NCBI RefSeq assembly: GCF_002220095.1
Contig: NZ_CP022372.1
Coordinates: forward strand, 3,072,501-3,136,500
Origin: Bosea sp. AS-1
GTDB taxonomy: Bacteria; Pseudomonadota; Alphaproteobacteria; Rhizobiales; Beijerinckiaceae
DNA: 64,000 nucleotides
Reading direction: 5' to 3'
This document shows, piece after piece, positions 25,916 to 33,764 of the stretch (positions are counted from its first letter, which is position 1; the number at the start of each line of letters is the position of its first letter). The notes under the pieces are model-generated. The model was not told the origin of the DNA. It did not search any database and saw only the letters and a list, made by a program, of their open reading frames with translations. The position numbers and the translations under genes were made by a program.

Positions 25916-26746
25916 ATGACCTCGAACATTCGCAACTTCGCCAGCGTCATGGTTTGCGTGGGGCTGTCGAGCGGCGCCGAAAATCGTGTCGCTCTTGCCG
26001 CCGCGCTCGCGTCCCGGTTCGGCAGCCGCCTGATCGGCGTAGCCGCCGAGGAGGCATCGCTTCCCTATCTCGAAGACGGCTTGAGTATCGCGCGTCCAAT
26101 CCTCGTCGAGAACGCCCGAGCCGCCGCGATCGAAGATCTCGCGCAAGCGGAGACGAACTTCCGACGAGGAGCCGGCACCCTAGCGGACATCGAGTGGCGC
26201 TGTAATGTCGAGGAGCCGACAACCTTCATCGCCAACCAAGCACGCGCTGCGGATCTCGTGGTCGTCGCCAAGTCGTCTTCGGGAACCTCTCATCGGCTCA
26301 TGACGATCGATCCGGGCGACGCGGTCTTGCGACTGGGCCGCCCCGTGCTTGTTGTCCCGCACGACAGTCGGGAGGTGCTCGCCCGGAGTGTCGTCGTAGC
26401 CTGGAAGGATACGCGCGAAGCGCGGCGCGCCGTACTCGACGCCCTGCCATTTCTCCAACGTGCCGAAACCGTGACCGTGCTTTCCGTCGACGAGGAAGCA
26501 AGTACGGCGGGCTCGGAGGATGTCTGCTCGCACTTGGCGCGTCATGGTATTGCCAGTCGGCAGTTGGCGCGTGCATCGCTGTCGGGCTCCTCCGCCGACA
26601 CCATCGTGGATGTCGCGCTCGAGGAAGGAAGCGACCTGATCGTTTCGGGCGCCTATGGCCACAACCGAATGCGAGAATGGGTATTCGGAGGTGTTACGGG
26701 CGACCTTCTCGCCCATTCGCCCATACCGTGCCTGATGTCGCATTAA
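25916..26746 (+). CDS. Tandem universal stress protein
   Basis: 276 residues with two USP domains. The second keeps a complete nucleotide motif, GAYGHNRMREWVFGGVT. The first lacks it (AKSSSGTSHRL), the normal asymmetry in alphaproteobacterial tandem USPs. The start at 25916 is close behind the hypothetical gene, suggesting one transcript from hsp20. The ending PIPCLMSH mirrors the USP at 19373. Confidence 0.92.
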   Translation: MTSNIRNFASVMVCVGLSSGAENRVALAAALASRFGSRLIGVAAEEASLPYLEDGLSIARPILVENARAAAIEDLAQAETNFRRGAGTLADIEWRCNVEEPTTFIANQARAADLVVVAKSSSGTSHRLMTIDPGDAVLRLGRPVLVVPHDSREVLARSVVVAWKDTREARRAVLDALPFLQRAETVTVLSVDEEASTAGSEDVCSHLARHGIASRQLARASLSGSSADTIVDVALEEGSDLIVSGAYGHNRMREWVFGGVTGDLLAHSPIPCLMSH

Positions 26747-26801
26747 AGATCGAATAGAACACAGTAAACCAGCGTAAAAAATGATTTTAAGCGCCGAAAA
26801 A

Positions 26802-26815
26802 TTGATAATTATCAA
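26802..26815 (+). promoter_or_regulatory. FNR/FixK-type site, perfect palindrome
   Basis: TTGATAATTATCAA is a full match to the FNR consensus, ending 56 bases before the BON-domain gene. Confidence 0.75.
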
Positions 26816-26871
26816 GTTAATGTTGATGGAAGACACCATGATTCAAATGTACCCAAACACAGGAGGTTGCC

Positions 26872-27519
26872 ATGGGTGATTTGTCTCTTCGCGAAAACGT
26901 GCTGAACGAGCTTGAATTCGAGCCGAGCGTCAATGCAGCCCATATCGGCGTCGCCGCTGAAAATGGTGTCATCACCCTTTCCGGTCACGTCGGCAGCTAT
27001 GCCGAAAAGCTGATGGCCGAGCGTGTCGTCCAGCGCGTGAAAGGAGTCCGAGCCATCGCACAGGAAATCGAGGTCCGCTGGCCTACCGATCAGAAAACCA
27101 ACGACGACGAGATCGCCCAGCGGGCTCTCAAGATCATCGAATGGGACACCACCATTCCCAACGGCAAGGTCCAGATCAAGGTGCAGAAGGGTTGGGTCAC
27201 CCTGACCGGCGAGGTTCCTTGGTACTTCCAGAGCAGCGCTGCGGAGACCGCAGTTCGGAAGCTGTCGGGCGTGATCGGGATCACCAACAACATCACCATC
27301 AAGCCCTCCGTCCAAGCCGGCGACATCAAGCACCGGATCGAGGATGCCTTGAAGCGCAATGCGGAACTCGAGGCGAACCAAATCCGCGTTCTCGTGTCGG
27401 GCAGCCGGGTGACCCTCGAAGGAAAGGTGAACGCCTGGCATGAACGCGTACTCGCCGAACGAGCGGCCTGGGCTGCTCCGGGAGTCGCTATTGTCGAGGA
27501 CCGCCTCGCGGTGGCCTGA
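26872..27519 (+). CDS. Protein with three BON domains
   Basis: 215 residues, no signal peptide. Three BON repeats are readable: about 5-70 (AAENGVITLSGHVGSYAEK), 75-145 (VQKGWVTLTGEVPWYFQ) and 148-215 (VSGSRVTLEGKVNAWHE). BON domains bind phospholipid or envelope components, and OsmY-like proteins protect against stress. Without a secretion signal this one is likely cytosolic. The start is preceded by AGGAGG and by a perfect FixK-type site, so low-oxygen induction is likely. Confidence 0.9.
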   Translation: MGDLSLRENVLNELEFEPSVNAAHIGVAAENGVITLSGHVGSYAEKLMAERVVQRVKGVRAIAQEIEVRWPTDQKTNDDEIAQRALKIIEWDTTIPNGKVQIKVQKGWVTLTGEVPWYFQSSAAETAVRKLSGVIGITNNITIKPSVQAGDIKHRIEDALKRNAELEANQIRVLVSGSRVTLEGKVNAWHERVLAERAAWAAPGVAIVEDRLAVA

Positions 27520-27544
27520 GGGGCTCCGAGGTCCGTAAAGCCGG

Positions 27545-27563
27545 CCGAGGCTGACTGCCTCGG
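27545..27563 (+). terminator. Short hairpin after the BON gene
   Basis: CCGAGG and CCTCGG around a 7-base loop, 25 bases after the stop. No T-run; a weak terminator or attenuator at best. Confidence 0.35.
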
Positions 27564-27599
27564 TCGGTCGGCGACAGACTGCAAATTGTGTAGCATTCC

Positions 27600-28868
27600 A
27601 TGACCGAGCCGTTCGAGAAGCTGGTGGTCCGTCTCAGCATCGCGCTCGCCATCGGCTTCATCGTCGGTGTCGAACGAGGCTGGCGTGATCGGGAGGATCC
27701 CGCCGGCAGCAGAACCGCAGGAATTCGCACGTATAGCCTGACCTCCCTTCTGGGAGGCGGATTGGCCGTAGCGGAAGAAGAACTCTCAAGCCCGCTGCTG
27801 CTCGGCATTGGATTCCTGACATTCGCGGTGGTGTTCGCTTGGTTCAAATCGCGCGAAGCGCAGCACGATCGCGACTTCAGCGTGACCAGCGTCGTCGCGG
27901 CCTTGCTCGTTTTCGTGCTGGGTGCACTGTGCGTCATCGGCGATCCGCGCGTTGCGGCGATGGCGGGTGTCGCGACGGCGGCGCTGCTGGCCAGCCGCGA
28001 ATTCCTGCATCAGGCTTTGACACGCCTCAGTTGGTTCGAGCTTCGTGCGGCCCTTCTGCTGCTTGCCATGACCGTCATCGTCTTGCCGCTGCTGCCAAAC
28101 CGAACCATCGATCCGTTCGCCAGTCTCAATCCTCGCGAGATCTGGATGTTCACGATTATGAGCGCCGTCATTTCCTATGCCGGGTATGTGGCCGTCAGAA
28201 TCAGCGACCCAGCCAGAGGTATCCTGGTTACCGGGCTCGCCGGGGCACTGGTCTCCTCGACGGCGGTAACCGTGGCTTTCGCTCGCCGAGCCGCCAGCGG
28301 CGAGTCTGCCAGGACGCTGGCCGGGGGAGCCGCGCTAGCCTGCATGGTTTCGATCCTGCGCGTGCTGACCATCATCGCGATCATCGCTCATCCGATCATC
28401 CCGCATCTCGCCCCCGCTGCCTTGTCGGGCGCGAGCGTCTTCGGTGGCAGTGCCTGGCTGCTGCTCAGGCGCGCGAAGACGAGCAATGAGGTATTGCCCG
28501 CGGCGCTTGGCAACCCCTTCGAACTCGCACCGCTTCTGATCTTTGCCGTCATGTTCGCCGCTATCATTCTGCTGAGTGGCTGGCTGGTCGCGCGGATCGG
28601 CACTCAAGGGGTTTTCCTGACATCGGCGATCACCGGCCTCGTCGATGTGGATGTCGCAGCGATGTCTGCGGCCCGGCTCAGAAGTTCGATCGGAATCGAC
28701 GCTGCGGCGGGAGCGATCCTGATTGCGCTGGCCGTCAACGCATTTGCTCGCGCCGCATACGCCATGGCAGCCGGCCCGCTGAGCTACTCAGCTCGATTGA
28801 CAGCGGCAACTGTCGCTGCGGTCGTCGCGGCAATCGCCGCCAACATGGTCAGAGATCAATTCGCCTGA
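27600..28868 (+). CDS. MgtC/SapB and DUF4010 membrane protein
   Basis: 422 residues with many hydrophobic helices. The N-terminal part has the MgtC-type segment LSIALAIGFIVGVERGW and AGIRTYSLTSLLGG; the C-terminal DUF4010 part includes GLVDVDVAAMSAARL. MgtC relatives influence magnesium and acid stress or inhibit ATP synthase; the role of the DUF4010 fusion is unknown. It precedes the CYTH-CHAD gene by 20 bases and is probably co-transcribed with it. Confidence 0.88.
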   Translation: MTEPFEKLVVRLSIALAIGFIVGVERGWRDREDPAGSRTAGIRTYSLTSLLGGGLAVAEEELSSPLLLGIGFLTFAVVFAWFKSREAQHDRDFSVTSVVAALLVFVLGALCVIGDPRVAAMAGVATAALLASREFLHQALTRLSWFELRAALLLLAMTVIVLPLLPNRTIDPFASLNPREIWMFTIMSAVISYAGYVAVRISDPARGILVTGLAGALVSSTAVTVAFARRAASGESARTLAGGAALACMVSILRVLTIIAIIAHPIIPHLAPAALSGASVFGGSAWLLLRRAKTSNEVLPAALGNPFELAPLLIFAVMFAAIILLSGWLVARIGTQGVFLTSAITGLVDVDVAAMSAARLRSSIGIDAAAGAILIALAVNAFARAAYAMAAGPLSYSARLTAATVAAVVAAIAANMVRDQFA

Positions 28869-28888
28869 CAGGTGCCGAGGGATAGCCA

Positions 28889-30343
28889 ATGGCGATCAGT
28901 GCGAGCGCTGAGACCGAGTTGAAACTGGAGCTCACGCGCGAAGCGGCCGAGATGCTGGAGGCCAGCGGGCTCCTTCCGGGAGATGCCCAAATCATCCGCC
29001 AGCACGCAATCTATTTCGACACGCCCGACCAAGCGTTGGCCGAATTGGGCCTTTCTCTTCGCGTCCGCCTCAACGGGGACAGGCGAGTGCAGACTGTAAA
29101 AGCTTCCAGCGCAGCCTCCGGCCTGTTCGTCCGATCCGAATGGGAACGCGACGTCGAGGACGATATACCCATCATCGACGACGCAACGCCAATCCCGACG
29201 CTCATCCGCAAAAAGGCTAGCCGGATCGCTCCGCTGTTCGCGGTCGAGAATGAACGTCGACTTTGGACCGTCGAAGGCATCGAGATCGCGTTGGATCGAG
29301 GCCGAATTCTTGCAGGGGAACGCGAAACGTCGTTTTGCGAGATCGAACTTGAGCACAAGCGCGGCGATCCCTGCGCTCTGATCGGATTGGCACAGAGCGT
29401 CAACAAGATTGTGCCCGTCCGTCTCGGAATGCTCAGCAAAGCGGAGCGCGGCTACCGTCTGCTCGGTCCATTGTCGACCACTGCCGGCGCCGCGCCGATC
29501 AAGCTGTCGAGGGACGTCAACACGGCGGGAGCGTTTCAGGCGATCGTCCTGGCCTGCCTGAGCCATTTCCAGCTCAACCTGGCATCCATCCTCGAACGCC
29601 GGGAGCCTGCCGCGTTGCACCAAGCCCGCGTCGCCCTTCGGCGCCTGCGTTCGGCATTCTCGATCCATCGCCCCATGCTCACCGACGGCCGGCTCGAGAG
29701 GCTGAATGACGAGTTGCGCTGGCTGGCGGGCGAGCTTGCCGAAGCGCGCGATCTCGACGTGTTGATCGAGCGCACTGAGGAGGGACCGCTGCGAGAGAAG
29801 CTCGGAGATGTACGCAAGAAGGCCTATCGCGGCGCGGTATCCGCTTTGCAATCCGAACGCGCGCGCGCAGTCATGATCGACATCGTTGGATGGACGATGC
29901 TTGGCGCCTGGCTTCGGCAGCCTGACAATCGGGGCATTCGGGATTTGTCTGCCCGAGAATTTTCCGCCGGACGGCTTGATCGTTATTGGCGTAGGGTCAA
30001 ACGGTCAGGACGAAATCTGGAGGGGCTGGGCGACGAAGCCCGGCACGAGCTTCGCAAGGCCGCCAAAAAGCTGCGTTACGCGGCCGAATTCTTTTGCGCC
30101 TTATATGACCGCAAGTACGAGGAGCGACGGCAGAAGCGCTTCGTTGCCGCAGTTGAAGCGCTTCAGAGCCAGCTAGGTGCCGTAAACGATCTCGCCAGCA
30201 CATCAAGGCTGCTCCGCGAACTGGGATTAAGTAATGATCCAGCCGTCGGCGATCCGCGTGGCGGGCCCTCCAAAGGCGAGCTCTTGAAGGAGGCGGCCGG
30301 CGCCTATGATGACCTGATCGGTGCCAAGTGCTTCTGGCGATAG
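28889..30343 (+). CDS. CYTH and CHAD domain protein
   Basis: 484 residues. The CYTH domain (about 1-200) starts with the ExExK-type motif ETELKLEL and has the strands ERDVEDDIP and CEIELEHKRG that build the triphosphate tunnel, as in inorganic triphosphatases. The CHAD domain (about 215-480) is helical with conserved His/Arg (LHQARVALRRLRSAF, HELRKAAKKLRYAAEFF) that bind polyphosphate. It probably handles tripolyphosphate or associates with polyphosphate granules. Confidence 0.93.
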   Translation: MAISASAETELKLELTREAAEMLEASGLLPGDAQIIRQHAIYFDTPDQALAELGLSLRVRLNGDRRVQTVKASSAASGLFVRSEWERDVEDDIPIIDDATPIPTLIRKKASRIAPLFAVENERRLWTVEGIEIALDRGRILAGERETSFCEIELEHKRGDPCALIGLAQSVNKIVPVRLGMLSKAERGYRLLGPLSTTAGAAPIKLSRDVNTAGAFQAIVLACLSHFQLNLASILERREPAALHQARVALRRLRSAFSIHRPMLTDGRLERLNDELRWLAGELAEARDLDVLIERTEEGPLREKLGDVRKKAYRGAVSALQSERARAVMIDIVGWTMLGAWLRQPDNRGIRDLSAREFSAGRLDRYWRRVKRSGRNLEGLGDEARHELRKAAKKLRYAAEFFCALYDRKYEERRQKRFVAAVEALQSQLGAVNDLASTSRLLRELGLSNDPAVGDPRGGPSKGELLKEAAGAYDDLIGAKCFWR

Positions 30344-30449
30344 CGGTGCAAGCCGCGAACCCAATCTACCAAACGGCTCTCTCCACCATCATTGACTGGA
30401 AGCAGTGCGGACCAACGCCCTCAACTTCAATGCAACGGCGGCTCCGACT

Positions 30450-30463
30450 TTGAGCAAGATCAA
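30450..30463 (+). promoter_or_regulatory. FNR/FixK-type site
   Basis: TTGAGCAAGATCAA, ending 85 bases before the start at 30549. Confidence 0.6.
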
Positions 30464-30548
30464 AGCCCAACGCTTGGAAAACATTAGCTTGGTCAGGGAA
30501 ACTGGGACAACGGCGCGCTGTCCAGCCGGCTCCGCATGGAGAAGCCGC

Positions 30549-30962
30549 ATGAAACCGGATAGCAAACATTACACCGTTCGCTTGGAACTTGCGCGGCAGC
30601 TCGAATATCCGCAGGGCGACACTGAACATGGCTACGAATTGGTCGTGCCGCTAACGCGAAATGGACGCCTCGATGTCTCCTCATGGGAAGCTCATCCGCG
30701 TACGTGCCACGTACGGCGTTTCCGGCGGGGCGAAGCAGATGTTGTCGGCCACCTGGAACGCGAGCGTCAAGGGCGATGGCATTTCAAGTATAAGAACCAG
30801 CAACTGGACGAAGGGCCGAGTTTCCGCTTCGAAAACGAGCAATTCTCTCTTGGTCAGTACATCTCGGTCCGCGCTTCCGATGGAAATATCTACGAGTTTG
30901 CCATTTCCGCCGTCCATCCTGCAAAAAGTCAGGGCGGCGACGCCACTTCACCCTCAGCATAG
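30549..30962 (+). CDS. Hypothetical protein, paralogue of the 25445 product
   Basis: 137 residues, unrecognised family. ATG 30549 follows GGAGAAG. The shared pattern with the 25445 protein is VRLELARQLEY, HGYELVVPL, TCHVRRFRRGEADVVGHL, then a Trp-Tyr section, GPSFRFENEQF and GQYISVRASDGNIYEFAI. It has no signal peptide or membrane segment. A FixK-type site lies upstream and a hairpin terminator 30 bases after the stop, so it is a single-gene transcript. Confidence 0.75.
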   Translation: MKPDSKHYTVRLELARQLEYPQGDTEHGYELVVPLTRNGRLDVSSWEAHPRTCHVRRFRRGEADVVGHLERERQGRWHFKYKNQQLDEGPSFRFENEQFSLGQYISVRASDGNIYEFAISAVHPAKSQGGDATSPSA

Positions 30963-30990
30963 CTAATCGACCATCCCGCGCCTCTCGAAC

Positions 30991-31025
30991 AGACCGCCCT
31001 CGATCTGGCGATCGGGCGGCGGTCT
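30991..31025 (+). terminator. Rho-independent-like terminator
   Basis: AGACCGCC and GGCGGTCT, with further inner pairing of CGATC with GATCG around TGGC, followed by TTT. It ends the 30549 transcript. Confidence 0.7.
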
Positions 31026-31211
31026 TTCCGCACCATTGGCGTGGAGAAAGCGTCAGTCAGATCGCGGGGCCAAAAGCGAACCGTCAGAAGCCCGTCCCGG
31101 CGACCATTGCAGATGCTCCAAGCGGCTCAACAGCGGAGCAGGGACTCAGAGGCGGGCGGTTGCACCTCAATGGGCGAAATTCGCCGTCTGCTTCTTTCAG
31201 CCGGTTCCGTT
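31026..31211. other. Intergenic stretch, nothing identified
   Basis: Between the terminator and the next FixK-type site. Short frames are present without start signals or recognisable content. Confidence 0.4.
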
Positions 31212-31225
31212 TTGCTAAAAATCAA
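31212..31225 (+). promoter_or_regulatory. FNR/FixK-type site
   Basis: TTGCTAAAAATCAA, ending 83 bases before the small gene at 31309. The bases around it (AAAATCAATGT) resemble those of the site at 46126. Confidence 0.5.
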
Positions 31226-31308
31226 TGTCACGGCTCGCGGACGGCGCTTTTCTGGAGCGACTGATTGCCTGCCCGGTTGAGGATGCTGCGTGCTGTATGG
31301 GGCGTCTC

Positions 31309-31518
31309 ATGACGAAAAAATCCGATTTCAAATCAGATTACGATCAGTGCAACACTTTCCTCTTGAGCGCATATTTCTGCGTAATGGGTCAATCTTCATT
31401 CGACAATCGACTAAGAAAATCCATTGAAGACGTTCTGACGGAGTTGCTCAAGGCACAAAATCAGTACGCACCATCGAACATCATCCCCTTCCGCGGTAAA
31501 CATCGTGGAATCCGATAA
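31309..31518 (+). CDS. Small hypothetical protein, 69 aa
   Basis: Unrecognised. ATG 31309 has GGGG 6 bases upstream; an ATG at 31297 is in frame but its GAGG is 14 bases away, and starts before 31226 would overlap the FixK-type site. The protein is hydrophilic and begins MTKKSDFKSDYDQC, with a helix-like middle (NRLRKSIEDVLTELLKAQ) and a basic end. Its base composition is more AT-rich than its neighbours. Expression is suggested only by the upstream site. Confidence 0.5.
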   Translation: MTKKSDFKSDYDQCNTFLLSAYFCVMGQSSFDNRLRKSIEDVLTELLKAQNQYAPSNIIPFRGKHRGIR

Positions 31519-31539
31519 GGCGGAGCCGATCAAGGCAAA

Positions 31540-32013
31540 TTAGTTGCTCCTGCCGAATAATGCTCTCTCAAGACGTTCGAGCAATGTACATTGCGCCGTG
31601 AGGATGCGCAGACGGGCCTCGGATACCGAGAACCATCCGGCCCGATCAATTTCTGGAAATCGGTGGATTTGGCCGCTGCCGCGTGGCCATTCGATCTCGA
31701 CCTCGCTGCTGCAACGAATTCCCGCAGTGTCCACATCGCCTTCGACGGCGAACGCTTCGACAACCTTCCCTCCCCGCTGCCGAACGCGTCCAAGAGGAGT
31801 GAGTTGGCCCTCGGGTACGGTACCCAGTTCTTCAGTGAATTCTCGCCGCGCGGCTTCCTCGGCGGGCTCTTCCGGATGCGGCTCGCCCTTGGGAATCGAC
31901 CAGGCGCCGAGATCCTTGCGCTGCCAGAACGGGCCGCCAGGGTGAACAAGGAGCACCTCCGCTCCGTCCTGCGCAAAGCGATACATGAGAATTCCGGCAC
32001 TGTACGAAGCCAT
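31540..32013 (-). CDS. Nudix hydrolase
   Basis: 157 residues. The Nudix box GEPHPEEPAEEAARREFTEE fits G-x5-E-x7-REUxEE and coordinates the metal for hydrolysis of a nucleoside diphosphate derivative. It starts MASYSAGILMYRF, typical of the diadenosine-polyphosphate/NTP-type small Nudix group, with WSIPKG just before the box. The substrate is unknown. It is divergent from the phasin gene, with a FixK-type site between. Confidence 0.92.
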   Translation of the reverse strand: MASYSAGILMYRFAQDGAEVLLVHPGGPFWQRKDLGAWSIPKGEPHPEEPAEEAARREFTEELGTVPEGQLTPLGRVRQRGGKVVEAFAVEGDVDTAGIRCSSEVEIEWPRGSGQIHRFPEIDRAGWFSVSEARLRILTAQCTLLERLERALFGRSN

Positions 32014-32041
32014 CGTGAAAATCCCCCATTGCCGCCGGATT

Positions 32042-32055
32042 TTGCGTTGCGTCAA
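32042..32055. promoter_or_regulatory. Possible FNR/FixK-type site
   Basis: TTGCGTTGCGTCAA, 73 bases before the phasin start and 28 bases from the Nudix start. The weakest match of the set. Confidence 0.4.
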
Positions 32056-32128
32056 GGACCGGATGGATCAACCGGAGGAAACTCGCCGTTGCCGCGTTCA
32101 GGCGGCTGAGACATTTCAGGAGGTTCAC

Positions 32129-32530
32129 ATGCCTACGACGAAGCCTGTCTCCAACTCTCTCGCACCGGACCAGATCGGCACGACCGCCATGGTCGACGAA
32201 GGAATGCAGATCGTCAAAGCGCAGCTCGCCTCGGCAACCATGCTGCCGCAGAAAATCTGGGAGACTCAGTTCGCCATCACCTCGGAAATCCTTGCCTTCA
32301 TGGGCCGCCGCATGCAGGCCCAGGCCGAATTCTGCGCCAAGCTCGGCCAGTGCAAAGAGATCGGCGAAGCGGTCGACGCCCAGCAGGATTTCGCCAAGGG
32401 CGTCGGCGGTGCCTATGCTGACGAGGCGGAGAAGCTGTCGACGCTCGCCCGGAAGAATATGGATGCTTGGACCGGAGTTGGCGCCCAGTATGTGTCGGGT
32501 TGGACTGGCAACCACAAGGCCGCAGCCTAA
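32129..32530 (+). CDS. Phasin-family protein
   Basis: 133 residues, mostly amphipathic helix, coating PHB granules. The core (LASATMLPQKIWETQFAITS, RMQAQAEFCAKLGQCKE, DFAKGVGGAYADEAEKL) matches the phasin_2-like group. ATG 32129 follows AGGAGG. It sits next to phaC-pta-ackA (reading towards it), consistent with PHB storage in the same island. A bidirectional terminator separates it from ackA. Confidence 0.85.
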   Translation: MPTTKPVSNSLAPDQIGTTAMVDEGMQIVKAQLASATMLPQKIWETQFAITSEILAFMGRRMQAQAEFCAKLGQCKEIGEAVDAQQDFAKGVGGAYADEAEKLSTLARKNMDAWTGVGAQYVSGWTGNHKAAA

Positions 32531-32549
32531 CGTGTCGACCCGGAAGCCT

Positions 32550-32580
32550 GTCTGAGTCGAGATTGGCGTTCGACTCAGAC
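32550..32580. terminator. Bidirectional hairpin terminator
   Basis: GTCTGAGTCGA and TCGACTCAGAC, an 11-bp perfect stem around a 9-base loop, between the convergent phasin and ackA genes. Confidence 0.7.
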
Positions 32581-32582
32581 GG

Positions 32583-33764
32583 CTATCCGGCTGACCTCAT
32601 CACTACCAAGGCATCCTCGGCGATGACCGTTTCCTCGTCGGTCGGGATCACGAAAGCTGCGACCCGGGCATCGGCCCGGCTGATCCGGGTTGCGTTGGCC
32701 GCATTGGCGGCCTCGTCGAGTTCGAGACCCAACCATTTCAGCCGCCTCGCCACTGCCGCACGGATCGGCGGTTGATACTCGCCGATTCCGGCCGTGAAGA
32801 CGATCGCATCGAACCCGCCCAGCGTCGCCACAAGCCGACCGACCTCCCCCGCGATGCGGAAGCAGAACAGGTCGAGCGCCTCGTGGGCTTCAGGCCTTTC
32901 GCTGTCGAGCAGGTCGCGACTGTCGGGACTGATGCCGGAAACGCCGAGCAAGCCGCTATGGCGGTAGAGCAGATCCTCCAGTCGACCGAAATCATAGCCC
33001 TCGGAGAGCAGATGCAGCAGCACGCCGGGGTCGAGCGCTCCGCAGCGGGTAGCCATCGGAATGCCGTCGAGCGCCGAGAAACCCATCGAGGTATCGCGGC
33101 TGATGCCGCCTTCCAGCCCGCAGAGACTGGCGCCGCTGCCGAGATGCGCGACCACGATGCGGCCCTTGGCGAGCGCGGGTTCGCGGCGCGCTAGCTCACC
33201 GGCGATGAAGCGATAGGACAGGCCATGGAAACCGTAGCGCTTGATGCCGCGGTCGTGCATCGCGCGGGGAATGGCAAAGCGGCGCACGACCTCGGTATTG
33301 GTCCGGTGAAAAGCCGTATCGAAGGAGGCCGTCTGCGGCAGCTCCGGGCGCAGGTTGCGGATTGCCCGGATCAGTCCGAGCCCTTGCGGCTGATGGAGCG
33401 GCGCCAGCGGCACCAGCGCATCGAGGGCCTCCAGCATAGCATCGTTGACCCGAACAGGGCCGTCGAAGCTGTCGCCGCCATGGACGATGCGATGCCCCAT
33501 CGCGACGACACTACCGAGATCGAAATGCCAGGAGAGCCGCCGGAAGGCTTCGTCCAATACGATGTCGAGCGCGTCGCCGGGCTTTGCCTCAAGAGCGATA
33601 TCAAAAGTATCCGGGCCCTCGATCAACCGAAATCGCAAGGGCGGTTCACGGAAATCGATCACGCCCTTGCCGATCCGCTTCGGTCCGCTCTCCCCCAGCG
33701 CGAACAGCCCGATCTTCACCGTGGAGGAACCGGCATTGAAGGTGACGAGAAGCCGCTCGGTCAT
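32583..33764 (-). CDS. ackA: Acetate kinase
   Basis: Converts acetyl-phosphate and ADP to acetate and ATP. 393 residues with FNAGSSTVK at the N-terminus, GHRIVHGG, the catalytic region FDTAFH, GFHGLSYRF, HLGSGASLCG and the late FTAGIGEY motif. ATG 33764 overlaps the pta stop as ATGA. With phosphoketolase (54056) supplying acetyl-phosphate, it would yield ATP without respiration. A propionate kinase activity cannot be excluded from sequence. Confidence 0.95.
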   Translation of the reverse strand: MTERLLVTFNAGSSTVKIGLFALGESGPKRIGKGVIDFREPPLRFRLIEGPDTFDIALEAKPGDALDIVLDEAFRRLSWHFDLGSVVAMGHRIVHGGDSFDGPVRVNDAMLEALDALVPLAPLHQPQGLGLIRAIRNLRPELPQTASFDTAFHRTNTEVVRRFAIPRAMHDRGIKRYGFHGLSYRFIAGELARREPALAKGRIVVAHLGSGASLCGLEGGISRDTSMGFSALDGIPMATRCGALDPGVLLHLLSEGYDFGRLEDLLYRHSGLLGVSGISPDSRDLLDSERPEAHEALDLFCFRIAGEVGRLVATLGGFDAIVFTAGIGEYQPPIRAAVARRLKWLGLELDEAANAANATRISRADARVAAFVIPTDEETVIAEDALVVMRSAG

